DNA of 44,880 bases. Origin: Gemmatimonadaceae bacterium. GTDB lineage: Bacteria > Gemmatimonadota > Gemmatimonadetes > Gemmatimonadales > Gemmatimonadaceae. The position numbers were made by a program, and so were the translations under genes. The stretch lies in contig CANGXD010000018.1 of NCBI GenBank assembly GCA_947457545.1, positions 1 to 44,880 on the forward strand, read 5' to 3'. Below the pieces are notes generated by a model, which saw nothing but the letters and a program-made list of their open reading frames with translations, was not told the DNA's origin and searched no databases. Within the stretch, counting starts at the first letter, position 1. Every line of letters begins with the position of its first letter. Below, piece after piece: positions 17,184-25,335 of the stretch.

Positions 17184-18760
17184 CACCGGGCGCTGCTCAC
17201 GGTGAGCGTCCCGCCCGCAATCATCGCCGCGAGCATGTCCTGCACGCGCTCTACCTCGCGTACCGGCACCGTGAAGTTGTTGGCGAGCATCGAGAAGAGC
17301 ACGAGGCGCCCGTTCGCCGTGGTGACGTATCCGCTCAGCGATCGCGCCTTGTCGAGCGTCCCGGTCTTGGCCCGTACATTCCCCTGGGCCGGCGTATCGC
17401 GCATGCGGTTGCGAATGGTTCCGTCGACGCCGGCAATGGGCAGCGCGTCACGGAAGAGCGCGAAATGCGGCGACTGCCGCATGGTATCCAGCACCTTCAC
17501 GAGTGCGCGCGGTGTCACGTAGTCATGTCGCGACAGCCCACTCCCGTCGCGGTATGAGGCATCCGATGTTGAAATTCCCCACGTCGCCAGCGTGCGCGCG
17601 CCAACGGCCTGTGCACTGTCGGCGCTGCCGCTCCCCGTCTGCACGAACCCGACGGTGCGAAAGAACAACTCGGCCATTTGGTTCTGCGACGGCTTCTCCA
17701 TGCGCCGCAACACGTCGGCGAAGGCCGGAGACTCGATCACGTGCAACGTGTCGAGCGCGCGGCCAGCGGTATCACGCTTGGCAACGGCCTTGCCGCCGAC
17801 TGCGATGCGCCGCGTCTGCAGTGACTCGTGCAACGCCGCCATGAAGGCATCGGCCGGATGGCGATACGCAACGGTGAGCGTGGTGCTGTCGCCCTCCGTC
17901 AACGTGCCGGTTACTACGAGCGTGTGGCCAATGCTGTCGTATGCGGCCTCGAGGCGTGGGGCACGCGGCGTCCCCGCCACCGGCGTACGAGAACGCGAAA
18001 TCGCCTCCACGCGAACGGCCGGATACCGAACGGTCGGCGAGGTCGTGACCTGTACGCGACTGCCGACCGCACCACCAGCCTTCACGTGCACGTAGAGCTC
18101 GCCTTCGTTGAACATCAGTTCATCGATAGCCGCACTGTATGCCGCGTCGAAATCGTCGTACGCCCATCCGTAACCGGTCGTGAGCCCTGGCAGCGCATCA
18201 CCCAGCGGCAACACCCGCCCCGTAATGCGGCGGATACCCCGTGCTTCCAACGCAGCCAGCGCACCGTCGAACGCGCTGATCGCCCGCCCGCCGCGCAAAT
18301 TGTCGCTGATGCTGGGATCACCGCTCCCTTGCACGTACACATTGCCTGCGAACGTGGCACCGCGCTGTGTGCCATGCAGCAGCACCGGTGTCCGCCAGCG
18401 AAACGATGGCCCCAGCAACTGAGTGGCGATCGCCCCGGTCAGCAGCTTCTGGTTCGAGGCCGGCATGAACAAGCGGTCCGCGTCGTGTTGCACGAGCGTA
18501 TCGCCGGAGAGGGGATCGACGACCAGAATCCCCAATCGGGCGTTCCGCCACATGGGCGATGCGACCACCGAGTCGACGGTGTGTTGCAGCAGTTGTCGCA
18601 GTGTCGGTGCCGGTACCTCGGCGACCGGCATCATCATCGGCGCGATCGGCTCAGAGCGGCGCGGCCCTACCGGCGCCTGCGTGGCGGGCGTTGCACACGC
18701 CGCCGCAGCGCCGAGCACGATGGCGGCGCTCACGGCCGCCGAAAGCGAACGTGTCCTCAC
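17183..18760 (-). CDS. dacB: D-Ala-D-Ala carboxypeptidase/endopeptidase, PBP4 type
   Basis: Periplasmic class C penicillin-binding protein (peptidase family S13) that trims peptidoglycan peptides and cuts 3-4 crosslinks. The 525-aa protein has SxxK at Ser102-Lys105 (PASNQK), the DGSGLSR block of the second motif and AKTGTLDKA with the KTG motif near residue 468. The N-terminus is a lipoprotein-like signal (LGAAAAC, Cys22), so it may be anchored rather than free. The GTG start at 18760 overlaps the stop of the preceding gene (GTGA). The insertion between the first two motifs has the size typical of PBP4. Function is secure; membrane of residence is inferred. Confidence 0.92.
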   Translation of the reverse strand: MRTRSLSAAVSAAIVLGAAAACATPATQAPVGPRRSEPIAPMMMPVAEVPAPTLRQLLQHTVDSVVASPMWRNARLGILVVDPLSGDTLVQHDADRLFMPASNQKLLTGAIATQLLGPSFRWRTPVLLHGTQRGATFAGNVYVQGSGDPSISDNLRGGRAISAFDGALAALEARGIRRITGRVLPLGDALPGLTTGYGWAYDDFDAAYSAAIDELMFNEGELYVHVKAGGAVGSRVQVTTSPTVRYPAVRVEAISRSRTPVAGTPRAPRLEAAYDSIGHTLVVTGTLTEGDSTTLTVAYRHPADAFMAALHESLQTRRIAVGGKAVAKRDTAGRALDTLHVIESPAFADVLRRMEKPSQNQMAELFFRTVGFVQTGSGSADSAQAVGARTLATWGISTSDASYRDGSGLSRHDYVTPRALVKVLDTMRQSPHFALFRDALPIAGVDGTIRNRMRDTPAQGNVRAKTGTLDKARSLSGYVTTANGRLVLFSMLANNFTVPVREVERVQDMLAAMIAGGTLTVSSAR

Positions 18761-19185
18761 GCATCGACCTCGTAGCTGCTGCTTAACGTGGAGTCTTCGG
18801 CCAGGTGAACTTTGATGACTCGTGCCGTCGTGTGCGCGAGCGCGGACTGCACCCGTTCGCAGATGAATCGCGCGAGATTCTCACCGGTCGGAATCATCTT
18901 GCCATCGGCGAACTCCGGAACATCGAGATTGATGTTCCGATGGTCAAACCGGTCGCGAACTTCGCGCTGCAGCACCTTGTCCAGAAACGCGAGGTCCACG
19001 AGAAATCCCGTCTCCTCGTCGACAGGCCCTGCGACCGTCACATCGCACACGTACGTGTGCCCGTGGTAATTGGGATGTGCACACGCGCCGAAGATGTCGG
19101 CGTTCTCCTGGTCGCTCCAATCGGGCCTGCGGTAGCGGTGCGCCGCGGCGAACATCACGCGGCGGGTGAGTGACGTGCGCGGCAC
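18757..19185 (-). CDS. queD: 6-pyruvoyl-tetrahydropterin synthase / QueD family enzyme
   Basis: Zinc enzyme acting on dihydroneopterin triphosphate; members make either 6-carboxy-tetrahydropterin for queuosine (QueD) or 6-pyruvoyl-tetrahydropterin. The 142-aa protein has zinc ligands His16, His41 and His43, catalytic Cys35 in FGACAHPNYHGHTY, FDHRNINLDVPEF and PTGENLARFI. The Cys-to-HGH spacing with intervening PN resembles animal-type PTPS more than the CxxxHGH form of classical QueD, so product identity is open. No other queuosine genes are present. The start is GTG at 19185; its stop overlaps the start of the carboxypeptidase gene. Confidence 0.85.
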   Translation of the reverse strand: MPRTSLTRRVMFAAAHRYRRPDWSDQENADIFGACAHPNYHGHTYVCDVTVAGPVDEETGFLVDLAFLDKVLQREVRDRFDHRNINLDVPEFADGKMIPTGENLARFICERVQSALAHTTARVIKVHLAEDSTLSSSYEVDA

Positions 19186-19192
19186 GAGGCAA

Positions 19193-19903
19193 TTACCGGA
19201 ACAGCGGTACGATTACGCCGGCCGACAACGACCAGTTGCCACGCCACGCTTCACGGTTGCGCGTGTCGGTAAGGATCGCGGTGGTATCCGCCGCGCGTAC
19301 GAAGTACCGATCGGGATACTGATACTGCCACAGAAAATTGGTCGCGTCGATCCGGAACTGCGGGCCGCGCTTGGGCAGGTAGCGCAGGCTGAAACCATAG
19401 TTGAAGGCGAACTTGGTGCCGAACCGATAGCCGCCTGTATCGGCCGCGGCAAAATCGCTCACCAGCCCCGCGCCGCCGCTCACCGACGGCATCAGGCGAC
19501 GCCACGTCTTTCGTCCGGTGAGCGAGATATCCAGCCCGGCGTCCATGAGGTGCGTCGTCGCTCCCGGTGTGCCGATCTGCCGCGTGGCTTTGGGGTTCGT
19601 GGGCACCAGCAGCCGGCGCTCGCTCGGCGAGGCCATGTAGCGCGCAAACAACGACGCCGGACCACCTACACCAATTTCGTAGCGCAGTCCCGCAGTCCAC
19701 GCCGCCTTGGGGGCGACGTCGGCGAGATCGCGCTTGACGGCCAACCAACCACCAAGCACCGAAAGCGACTGTCCAATCTTGAAATCTTCGTAGGGGCTGG
19801 CGGCGGGCAGATGACCAATCTGCGCCCGGGCTGCAACGGGAGACAACGTGACCACCGTGGCGGCGAACGCGACGGTGACGGAGTTGGTGAAGAGAGCGCG
19901 CAT
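19193..19903 (-). CDS. Predicted outer-membrane beta-barrel protein
   Basis: A 236-aa exported protein of unknown function. It has a signal peptide cleaved near AARAQIG and a series of amphipathic strands with aromatic residues (LRYEIGVGG, SLFARYMASP, FAFNYGFSLRYLP, FRIDATNFLWQYQYP) and ends in SLSAGVIVPLFR, which looks like the last barrel strand. The total fits an 8-10-strand barrel. The ATG overlaps the gpmI stop by one base (TGATG), and the PTPS gene starts 7 bases after its stop. Similar short barrels are common in Gemmatimonadota. I cannot assign a ligand or activity. Confidence 0.7.
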   Translation of the reverse strand: MRALFTNSVTVAFAATVVTLSPVAARAQIGHLPAASPYEDFKIGQSLSVLGGWLAVKRDLADVAPKAAWTAGLRYEIGVGGPASLFARYMASPSERRLLVPTNPKATRQIGTPGATTHLMDAGLDISLTGRKTWRRLMPSVSGGAGLVSDFAAADTGGYRFGTKFAFNYGFSLRYLPKRGPQFRIDATNFLWQYQYPDRYFVRAADTTAILTDTRNREAWRGNWSLSAGVIVPLFR

Positions 19904-21462
19904 CAGGACTGGATAGCGGATGTGCGGTCGCGCAGATCGCGACCGGTGATTTGTGGAGGCAGCGAGAGACCAAGCAGGGCCAATGCGGTCGGCCCCACGT
20001 CGCAGAGGGCACCACCGGTACGCAGCGGGACCGTTTCCTCAGGGTCGAGGACCACGAGAGGTACAGGGTTGGTGGTGTGCGCGGTATGCGGCTGATGCGT
20101 GATCGGATCGACCATGACATCGGCATTCCCGTGATCGGCCGTGATGATCAACTTGGCGCCGCTCTGTGCGGCCGCATCGAGAATGCGGCCAAGACAGGCG
20201 TCCACCGTTTCTGCCGCCGCGATGGCCGCGGGCAATGAGCCGGTGTGCCCCACCATGTCGGTGTTGGCAAAATTGCACAGCATGAAGTCGTGCGTCCGGT
20301 TGGCCAGCGCGTCGCACAAGATGTCGCAGATGCCACCAGCGCTCATCTCGGGCTGCAAGTCGTACGTGGCCACCTTGGGGCTCGGCACCATCTTGCGATC
20401 TTCTCCCGGGAACGGGTGCTCATGCCCGCCATTGAAGAAGAAGGTCACATGCGGATACTTCTCGGTCTCGGCCGTGCGCAGCTGCGTGAGGCCGGCGTTG
20501 GCAATCACTTCGCCAACGAGGTGCTGCATTGACTGTGGTGAAAAGGCAATCGGGAACGGAAACGTATCGTCGTACTGCGTCATGGTGCTGATATGCACCA
20601 GCGGTCTCGGTCCCGTCTCGAAGCCGCTGAAGTCCGGCAGCGCGAGCGCGCGCAACGACTGGCGCATGCGATCGCTTCGGAAGTTGAAGCAGATCAACGC
20701 ATCACCGTCGCGCATCGGGGCGAGCGCGTGCCCGTCCGCATCGGCCATGACCCACGGCTTCACGAATTCGTCCTGCACACCGGCATCGTACGAACGCTGC
20801 AACGCCGCCAGGGCGTCCGTCTCCACCGGGGCATTACCGTGCACGGCCGCCTCATACCACAACCCCGTGCGCTCCCACCGGTTGTCGCGATCCATGCCGT
20901 AGTAGCGGCCGCTCACGCTGGCCAGCTGCGCCTTGCCTGCTATGCGCGACAGGGTGGTACGCAGGAAGGCCATGCCGCTGGTGGGCGGTGTATCGCGTCC
21001 ATCGAGCATGGCGTGCAGCACGACGCGCGGGACCTTTTGCTGCGCGGCCAGCTCCACCAGCGCAAACAAATGTTCGTCGAGCGCGTGGACCCCGCCGTCT
21101 CCGAGTAATCCCAGAAGATGGAGCGTGCCATTGTTGAAGCGGACATGCTCGCACGCGGCCACCAGCGTGGGGTTCGCGAAGAAACCACCGTCGTCGATGG
21201 CGCTGCCGATGCGCACCAGGTCCTGCATCACCACACGCCCGGCACCGAGATTGAGGTGCCCTACCTCGCTGTTCCCCATCTGGCCTTCGGGCAACCCTAC
21301 TGCCTTGCCCGATGCCGTGAGTAATGTGCGTGATGGATGAGACCAGATACGGTCCCAGTTGGGCGTATTGGCCAGACAGATCGCGTTGGCTTCGCAATCT
21401 TCGCGATAGCCCCAACCGTCCAGAATGATCAGGGCAACGGCGCGGTCTACACGTGCAGACAT
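19903..21462 (-). CDS. gpmI: Cofactor-independent phosphoglycerate mutase
   Basis: Interconverts 3- and 2-phosphoglycerate in glycolysis using two metal ions, usually manganese. The 519-aa length is normal. It belongs to the alkaline phosphatase superfamily: ALIILDGWGYR at the N-terminus, phospho-acceptor Ser65 in GQMGNSEVGHLN, HAMLDGRDTPP, SGRYYGMDRDNRW, FFNGGHEHPFPGEDR and ITADHGNADVM are all present. It is the first gene of the six-gene minus-strand operon, so a core glycolytic gene drives several unrelated functions. The start is ATG at 21462; the divergent gene begins 75 bases away. Confidence 0.96.
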   Translation of the reverse strand: MSARVDRAVALIILDGWGYREDCEANAICLANTPNWDRIWSHPSRTLLTASGKAVGLPEGQMGNSEVGHLNLGAGRVVMQDLVRIGSAIDDGGFFANPTLVAACEHVRFNNGTLHLLGLLGDGGVHALDEHLFALVELAAQQKVPRVVLHAMLDGRDTPPTSGMAFLRTTLSRIAGKAQLASVSGRYYGMDRDNRWERTGLWYEAAVHGNAPVETDALAALQRSYDAGVQDEFVKPWVMADADGHALAPMRDGDALICFNFRSDRMRQSLRALALPDFSGFETGPRPLVHISTMTQYDDTFPFPIAFSPQSMQHLVGEVIANAGLTQLRTAETEKYPHVTFFFNGGHEHPFPGEDRKMVPSPKVATYDLQPEMSAGGICDILCDALANRTHDFMLCNFANTDMVGHTGSLPAAIAAAETVDACLGRILDAAAQSGAKLIITADHGNADVMVDPITHQPHTAHTTNPVPLVVLDPEETVPLRTGGALCDVGPTALALLGLSLPPQITGRDLRDRTSAIQS

Positions 21463-21537
21463 CGGTCTCCGGGGTATGCTTCTGGTGCGAGCGTCTCTCT
21501 GGGAACGCAGCCGTTGGAATCTAAACCCCGCTTACTC

Positions 21538-22197
21538 ATGCGTGTTCGGCGTCGTACCCTGCTGTTGACACTGCTGTTGGTGGCCTTGGTGGCCCTCGAT
21601 GGTTTGCTGCTGGTCCGCCAGGGGCGGTATCGCGCCGAAACGGCGCGTCTCCGCGCCGGCATGACCGACCTCGAACGCACCAGGAACGACGCCATTCTGG
21701 CGGCCGACGCCGATCGGGCGATGCTCATGGTCGAGGTCATGCGGCGGCAGGCCCAAGGTGACGACGCCATTCATCTGGCGGTGAATACCGACTCGGGATT
21801 TGTGGCGCTCGACCGTGGCGGCGCGCGGCTCCGCACCATGCCGGCGCAGATTGGGCCGGAACGTCGGGTCGGCACACCCCCCGACACACTCCGGGCCGTC
21901 GTGCCCCGAGGCGTTCGTGCCATTGAACGCCTGCTGACCGCCGCCGATGCGTACCCGCTGCCGCTCTGGCTCTGGGCTGACCGCGGCCTGCCGGCGCCAT
22001 CCTCGCTCGCCGAGCCTGGCTGGACCGGCGGCGAGGCCATCGTGACGACCGGCGGCACGTTGCTCTACTCACTGCCGTCAGCCGGGCCGCTCGCGGACGA
22101 TAGCTACGTGATGCCCGGTGCCATCCGGCTCGCCGCGGCCGATCTGAAGGCCGTGCGCGAGAATCTGTCGACCGGAACCCGGGTCTACTTCTACTAA
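21538..22197 (+). CDS. Single-pass membrane protein paired with L,D-transpeptidase
   Basis: A 219-aa protein of no recognised family. The ATG at 21538 is followed by MRVRRRT and a hydrophobic helix (residues 8-27), then a coiled coil (RYRAETARLRAGMTDLERTR) and an extracytoplasmic domain (about 60-219) ending in YFY. The next gene starts within its stop codon (TAATG) and encodes an L,D-transpeptidase with a similar helix-plus-coil N-terminus, so the two probably meet in the periplasm; the ends of both (TRVYFY and TPVFIY) are alike, hinting at a degenerate YkuD-like fold here without the catalytic Cys. That relationship is inference. Confidence 0.7.
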   Translation: MRVRRRTLLLTLLLVALVALDGLLLVRQGRYRAETARLRAGMTDLERTRNDAILAADADRAMLMVEVMRRQAQGDDAIHLAVNTDSGFVALDRGGARLRTMPAQIGPERRVGTPPDTLRAVVPRGVRAIERLLTAADAYPLPLWLWADRGLPAPSSLAEPGWTGGEAIVTTGGTLLYSLPSAGPLADDSYVMPGAIRLAAADLKAVRENLSTGTRVYFY

Positions 22198-23102
22198 TGA
22201 CATCCCTCGGAACGCCTTTGCCGGCCGCGTCGTCGACGGCCCGGTCTGCTCGCCTTCGGCGCCGTGGATGGCGCGGGGCGCCGTTGTGGCTCCTCGCACT
22301 CACGGCCCTCGTCGCGCTGCATACGGGCTGGGTGGGCTACCAAACGGTGCGCACCCGCTTCGAGCGCGACGTGGCCCGACTGGTCTTCAACGACAACTCC
22401 GAAGCCATCGAAGCGGCGGTCCTGCAGGCCGCCCAGGGGAACGACAGTCTCCGCGCCGAACTCTCGGCGTCGCCGCCCCCACCGCCAGCCGACTCGTCGT
22501 ACCTCGTCGTCTCGATCACCGACCGCCGAGTCTGGTACAAGCGCGGGGACAGTGTGCTGTTCACCGCTCCGGTGGCCACGGGATCCGGGAAGCAGCTGGT
22601 CGTGAACGGTGGGGCCAAGGTCCTTCGGTTCGAGACGCCGCGCGGCCGCCTCGTGGTGCAGCGCCGCGACTCGGCGCCGGCCTGGATCCCCCCCGACTGG
22701 CACTACCAGGAACAGGCAAACAAACGGCGGCTCGGGTTGACCCAGCTGGTCCGCGGTAAGCCCATTCCCCTGCGCGATGGCGGCCAGCTCACCGTCCAGG
22801 GGAACGATGTGGTGCGGGTGGGCCGCGACGGGACGGTGCGCGCCTTGTCCGCCGCTGACGGGCGCGAGATCGTCGCGGACGGCAAGATCGTTATTCCTCC
22901 CTATGGAACGAATCAGCGGAAATACGGGGAGGTGCTCGGGAGCTTCCGGCTGTACTTGGGGGACGGCTACGCGCTCCATGGCACGAACAACCCCAAATCG
23001 GTGGGGCAGGCGGTGAGCCACGGATGTGTGCGATTGCGGAACGAAGACATCGCAGAGCTGTACCATCGCGTAGTCGTCGGCACTCCAGTCTTCATCTACT
23101 GA
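22197..23102 (+). CDS. L,D-transpeptidase (YkuD family)
   Basis: Periplasmic enzyme that forms 3-3 peptidoglycan crosslinks or attaches proteins to the wall. The 301-aa protein has an N-terminal membrane anchor (about residues 28-48), a short coil, a Pro-rich link (SASPPPPPADS) and the YkuD domain starting at YLVVSITDRRVWY. The signature ALHGTNNP...SHGCVRLRN carries catalytic Cys277 with His275 and Arg279. The ATG overlaps the upstream stop by one base. Two M15-like peptidases follow, making a cell-wall block. Beta-lactam-insensitive crosslinking is a family property, not tested here. Confidence 0.92.
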   Translation: MTSLGTPLPAASSTARSARLRRRGWRGAPLWLLALTALVALHTGWVGYQTVRTRFERDVARLVFNDNSEAIEAAVLQAAQGNDSLRAELSASPPPPPADSSYLVVSITDRRVWYKRGDSVLFTAPVATGSGKQLVVNGGAKVLRFETPRGRLVVQRRDSAPAWIPPDWHYQEQANKRRLGLTQLVRGKPIPLRDGGQLTVQGNDVVRVGRDGTVRALSAADGREIVADGKIVIPPYGTNQRKYGEVLGSFRLYLGDGYALHGTNNPKSVGQAVSHGCVRLRNEDIAELYHRVVVGTPVFIY

Positions 23103-23177
23103 TCTGACAATCAGTTACCGATGAGATTTGCCTGAGCCGCTCATCACCGTCGGGTGAGCGCACGAGTCCGAGTTGGC

Positions 23178-23183
23178 TATATT
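23178..23183 (+). promoter_or_regulatory. Possible -10 box upstream of the M15 pair
   Basis: TATATT in an otherwise GC-rich gap, about 100 bases before the likely start of the first M15-like gene. No good -35 at 17 bases (TGAGCG), so support is weak. Confidence 0.3.
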
Positions 23184-23216
23184 TCCAGAACGGGCGTTTG
23201 GTCGTCTGACTTGGGG

Positions 23217-23235
23217 GCCGCAGGTAACCTGCGGC
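23217..23235. repeat. 19-bp near-perfect palindrome
   Basis: GCCGCAGGT, one central A, then ACCTGCGGC. It lies between the candidate -10 box and the likely GTG start of the M15-like gene, so it could be an operator or a 5' leader hairpin. Confidence 0.55.
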
Positions 23236-23285
23236 GCCCGGTGCCGCTGCCTCTTGGCGTGCGACCGATTGCCATACCCGACATC

Positions 23286-24302
23286 GTGACCCAGACAAAC
23301 TCTGACGCTTCGGCGTCTTCTCCGCGCATTGCGCGCCCCAATCGCACCCGTCGTGCCCGCCGCCGCGTCAGCGTCGTCGCGGGCTTCGTCGTGTTCGCCG
23401 GTCTCGTGGCGTTCGTTCGCCCGGCCGGTCCGATTGCGGCCTCGCCCGCGTTCGGCAGTACCTCGCGCGCCATGACCATGGCCGCTACGGCTTCTGCTCC
23501 TGCCCCGTTTCCGGGGCTCGATTCCCTCCGTGGCTTCAGTCGCAAGCTGCGCGCCCGTTTTCTGGCGCCGCAGCGCGCTGCCGCCGTGCCCGTGCTTCGC
23601 GAGTATTTCGGTGACTCGGCGGCCACGCGCGCCGGTGTGTACGCGGCCGACGACTCGGCGGGCGCGTTCCACTTCATCACCATGCGTCCGTTCGCCGACA
23701 AGGTGAAGGGACGTATCGGGAGCTATCGCATCGGGTTCTTCCCGGCCGAACAACGCGGTGCGCGCGGCGGGTCGTACGGGAACCCCGAGGGTTTTCTCGA
23801 AGTGACGGCCAACAACGCCGACACGCCTATCTCCGAGCATTTCCGTCTGCGCGATTTCCTCACGAAGGACCAGGGCACCGTGTGGCCCAAGTATCTCGTG
23901 CTGCGTGAACCGCTCATCGACAAGCTCGAGCTGGTGTCGTCCGAACTGCAGCAAATGGGCGTCGCGGCCTCGCGCCTGCGCGTCATGTCCGGCTTCCGCA
24001 CGCCGCAGTACAACGCGCAGGGCGTCGGCGCGGGTGGTCGCGTTCAGGACAGCCGTCATCAGTATGGCGACGCGGCCGATGTCTACGTCGTGAATGGCGC
24101 GCGTGATTGGATGACCGATCTCAATCGCGACGGTCGGGTGGACACCGGTGATGCCCGACTCTTGGCGGCGGCTGCCGCGCGGGTCGAGCAGCGTCATCCG
24201 GAGCTCGTCGGTGGTATCGGCGTGTACCCAGCCACTGGGGCGCACGGCCCGTTCGTGCACATCGATGTACGCGGCACGCGTGCGCGCTGGGGACAGCTGT
24301 GA
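23286..24302 (+). CDS. M15-like peptidoglycan peptidase with calcium-loop insert, copy 1
   Basis: A predicted secreted zinc peptidase of the D-Ala-D-Ala carboxypeptidase M15/YcbK type. With the GTG at 23286 the 338-aa protein has a basic N-terminus (RRARRRVS) and a signal-anchor helix; a start at 23154 would add 44 residues with no clear role, so the start is uncertain. The catalytic domain has SGFRTPQYNA, zinc ligands His258 and Asp262 (SRHQYGDAADV) and His325 (VHIDVRG). Between them, residues 278-289 (DLNRDGRVDTGD) form a canonical 12-residue EF-hand/dockerin-type calcium loop. The next gene is a paralogue sharing FLTKDQGTVWPKY-like and GFRTP blocks. Confidence 0.8.
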   Translation: MTQTNSDASASSPRIARPNRTRRARRRVSVVAGFVVFAGLVAFVRPAGPIAASPAFGSTSRAMTMAATASAPAPFPGLDSLRGFSRKLRARFLAPQRAAAVPVLREYFGDSAATRAGVYAADDSAGAFHFITMRPFADKVKGRIGSYRIGFFPAEQRGARGGSYGNPEGFLEVTANNADTPISEHFRLRDFLTKDQGTVWPKYLVLREPLIDKLELVSSELQQMGVAASRLRVMSGFRTPQYNAQGVGAGGRVQDSRHQYGDAADVYVVNGARDWMTDLNRDGRVDTGDARLLAAAAARVEQRHPELVGGIGVYPATGAHGPFVHIDVRGTRARWGQL

Positions 24303-24312
24303 GCGTGCGCCC

Positions 24313-25305
24313 ATGATGCAACGTCGAACCGCCCTGCTGCTCAGCGGGCTCGTCGCGATTACCGCGGCGCTCATCTACCAGCCGCCCGGAGAGCTGCTCG
24401 CCGGGTCGTCGGCCGACAGCTATCGCCGCGCGGTACCACGTGTCGCCGCCGCGTCATCGCTCAAGGGGAGCAGCGGCGAAGTCCGCATGCACTTCGTGCG
24501 TGCCGGCGAACGCGTCGCCTTCCCGCTCGAAATCCGTGGAGTGTCCGGCACGTTGGGGTTGCGCTATCAGTGGGTGCAGGTCGGCAGCGGGGAATCCGTC
24601 GACGTCATGCGACCGCTCGAAGGCGACACCTTGCTCGCGCCGCTCACGCCGGGCTTCTACGAACTCTCGATCATCGGCAACGGCGTTACGCAGCGTATCG
24701 ACGAGCCGCGGCTTGCTGTCATCCTCCCCTTCGAACTCAAGTTGGGGAGCACGCTCAACGGGTATCAGATCGGTCGCTATCCCGGCGAATGGTCGCGCGA
24801 TGAACAGGCCGAGCGCCCGTCGGGCTTTGCCGAAGTGCGCGAAGAGCATCTCGATCTGCCGCTCACCAAGCACCTCAAGGTGCGGGACTTCATCACGCAC
24901 GATCGCCAGACCATCTGGCCCAAATACGTGGCCGTCGACCCTCGCGTGCTCGACAAGATCGAATTGGTGTTGCGTGAACTCGCGCGGCGCCGCGGGGAAG
25001 AGCAGGCGTCGTTTACGCTCGAAGTGCACAGCGGATTCCGGACGCCGCTGCACAACGCGGGGGTCGAAGGCTCAGCACGCGATTCCCGCCACCTGTACGG
25101 CGATGCGGCCGACGTCGCGATCGATGCCGACGGCGACGGACAGCTCACGTTGTTCGATGCGTACCGGGTGGAGCAGGCCGTCGATTGGGTGGAGCGGTCG
25201 CATCCGGAGCTCGCCGGCGGGCTGGGCGTCTACAGCAGCCGCCGGTTCGCGACCCCGTATTGCCATATCGACGCGCGCGGTGAACGGAAACGTTGGCGTG
25301 GTTGA
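24313..25305 (+). CDS. M15-like peptidoglycan peptidase with calcium-loop insert, copy 2
   Basis: Paralogue of the gene just upstream, 10 bases after its stop. The 330-aa protein starts at ATG 24313 (or 24316) with a signal-anchor (ALLLSGLVAITAALIY), then an added beta-rich Ig-like region (about residues 50-140) absent from copy 1, then the M15-like domain: HSGFRTPLHNA, His260 and Asp264 (SRHLYGDAADV) and His318 (YCHIDARG). Residues 271-282 (DADGDGQLTLFD) are a calcium-binding-type loop at the same place as in copy 1. Likely acts on peptidoglycan peptides in the periplasm. Activity and calcium binding are inferred from motifs. Confidence 0.8.
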   Translation: MMQRRTALLLSGLVAITAALIYQPPGELLAGSSADSYRRAVPRVAAASSLKGSSGEVRMHFVRAGERVAFPLEIRGVSGTLGLRYQWVQVGSGESVDVMRPLEGDTLLAPLTPGFYELSIIGNGVTQRIDEPRLAVILPFELKLGSTLNGYQIGRYPGEWSRDEQAERPSGFAEVREEHLDLPLTKHLKVRDFITHDRQTIWPKYVAVDPRVLDKIELVLRELARRRGEEQASFTLEVHSGFRTPLHNAGVEGSARDSRHLYGDAADVAIDADGDGQLTLFDAYRVEQAVDWVERSHPELAGGLGVYSSRRFATPYCHIDARGERKRWRG

Positions 25306-25335
25306 CCCCGTAGGGCGTGCCAGGAGGAGCCTACC

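Noticed and set aside
21337-21537. Upstream extension of the L,D-transpeptidase partner gene
   Set aside because: It overlaps gpmI; the ATG at 21538 begins a normal basic-plus-hydrophobic N-terminus.
24148-24312. Upstream extension of the second M15-like gene
   Set aside because: It would lie inside the first M15-like gene; the ATG at 24313 starts a proper signal anchor.
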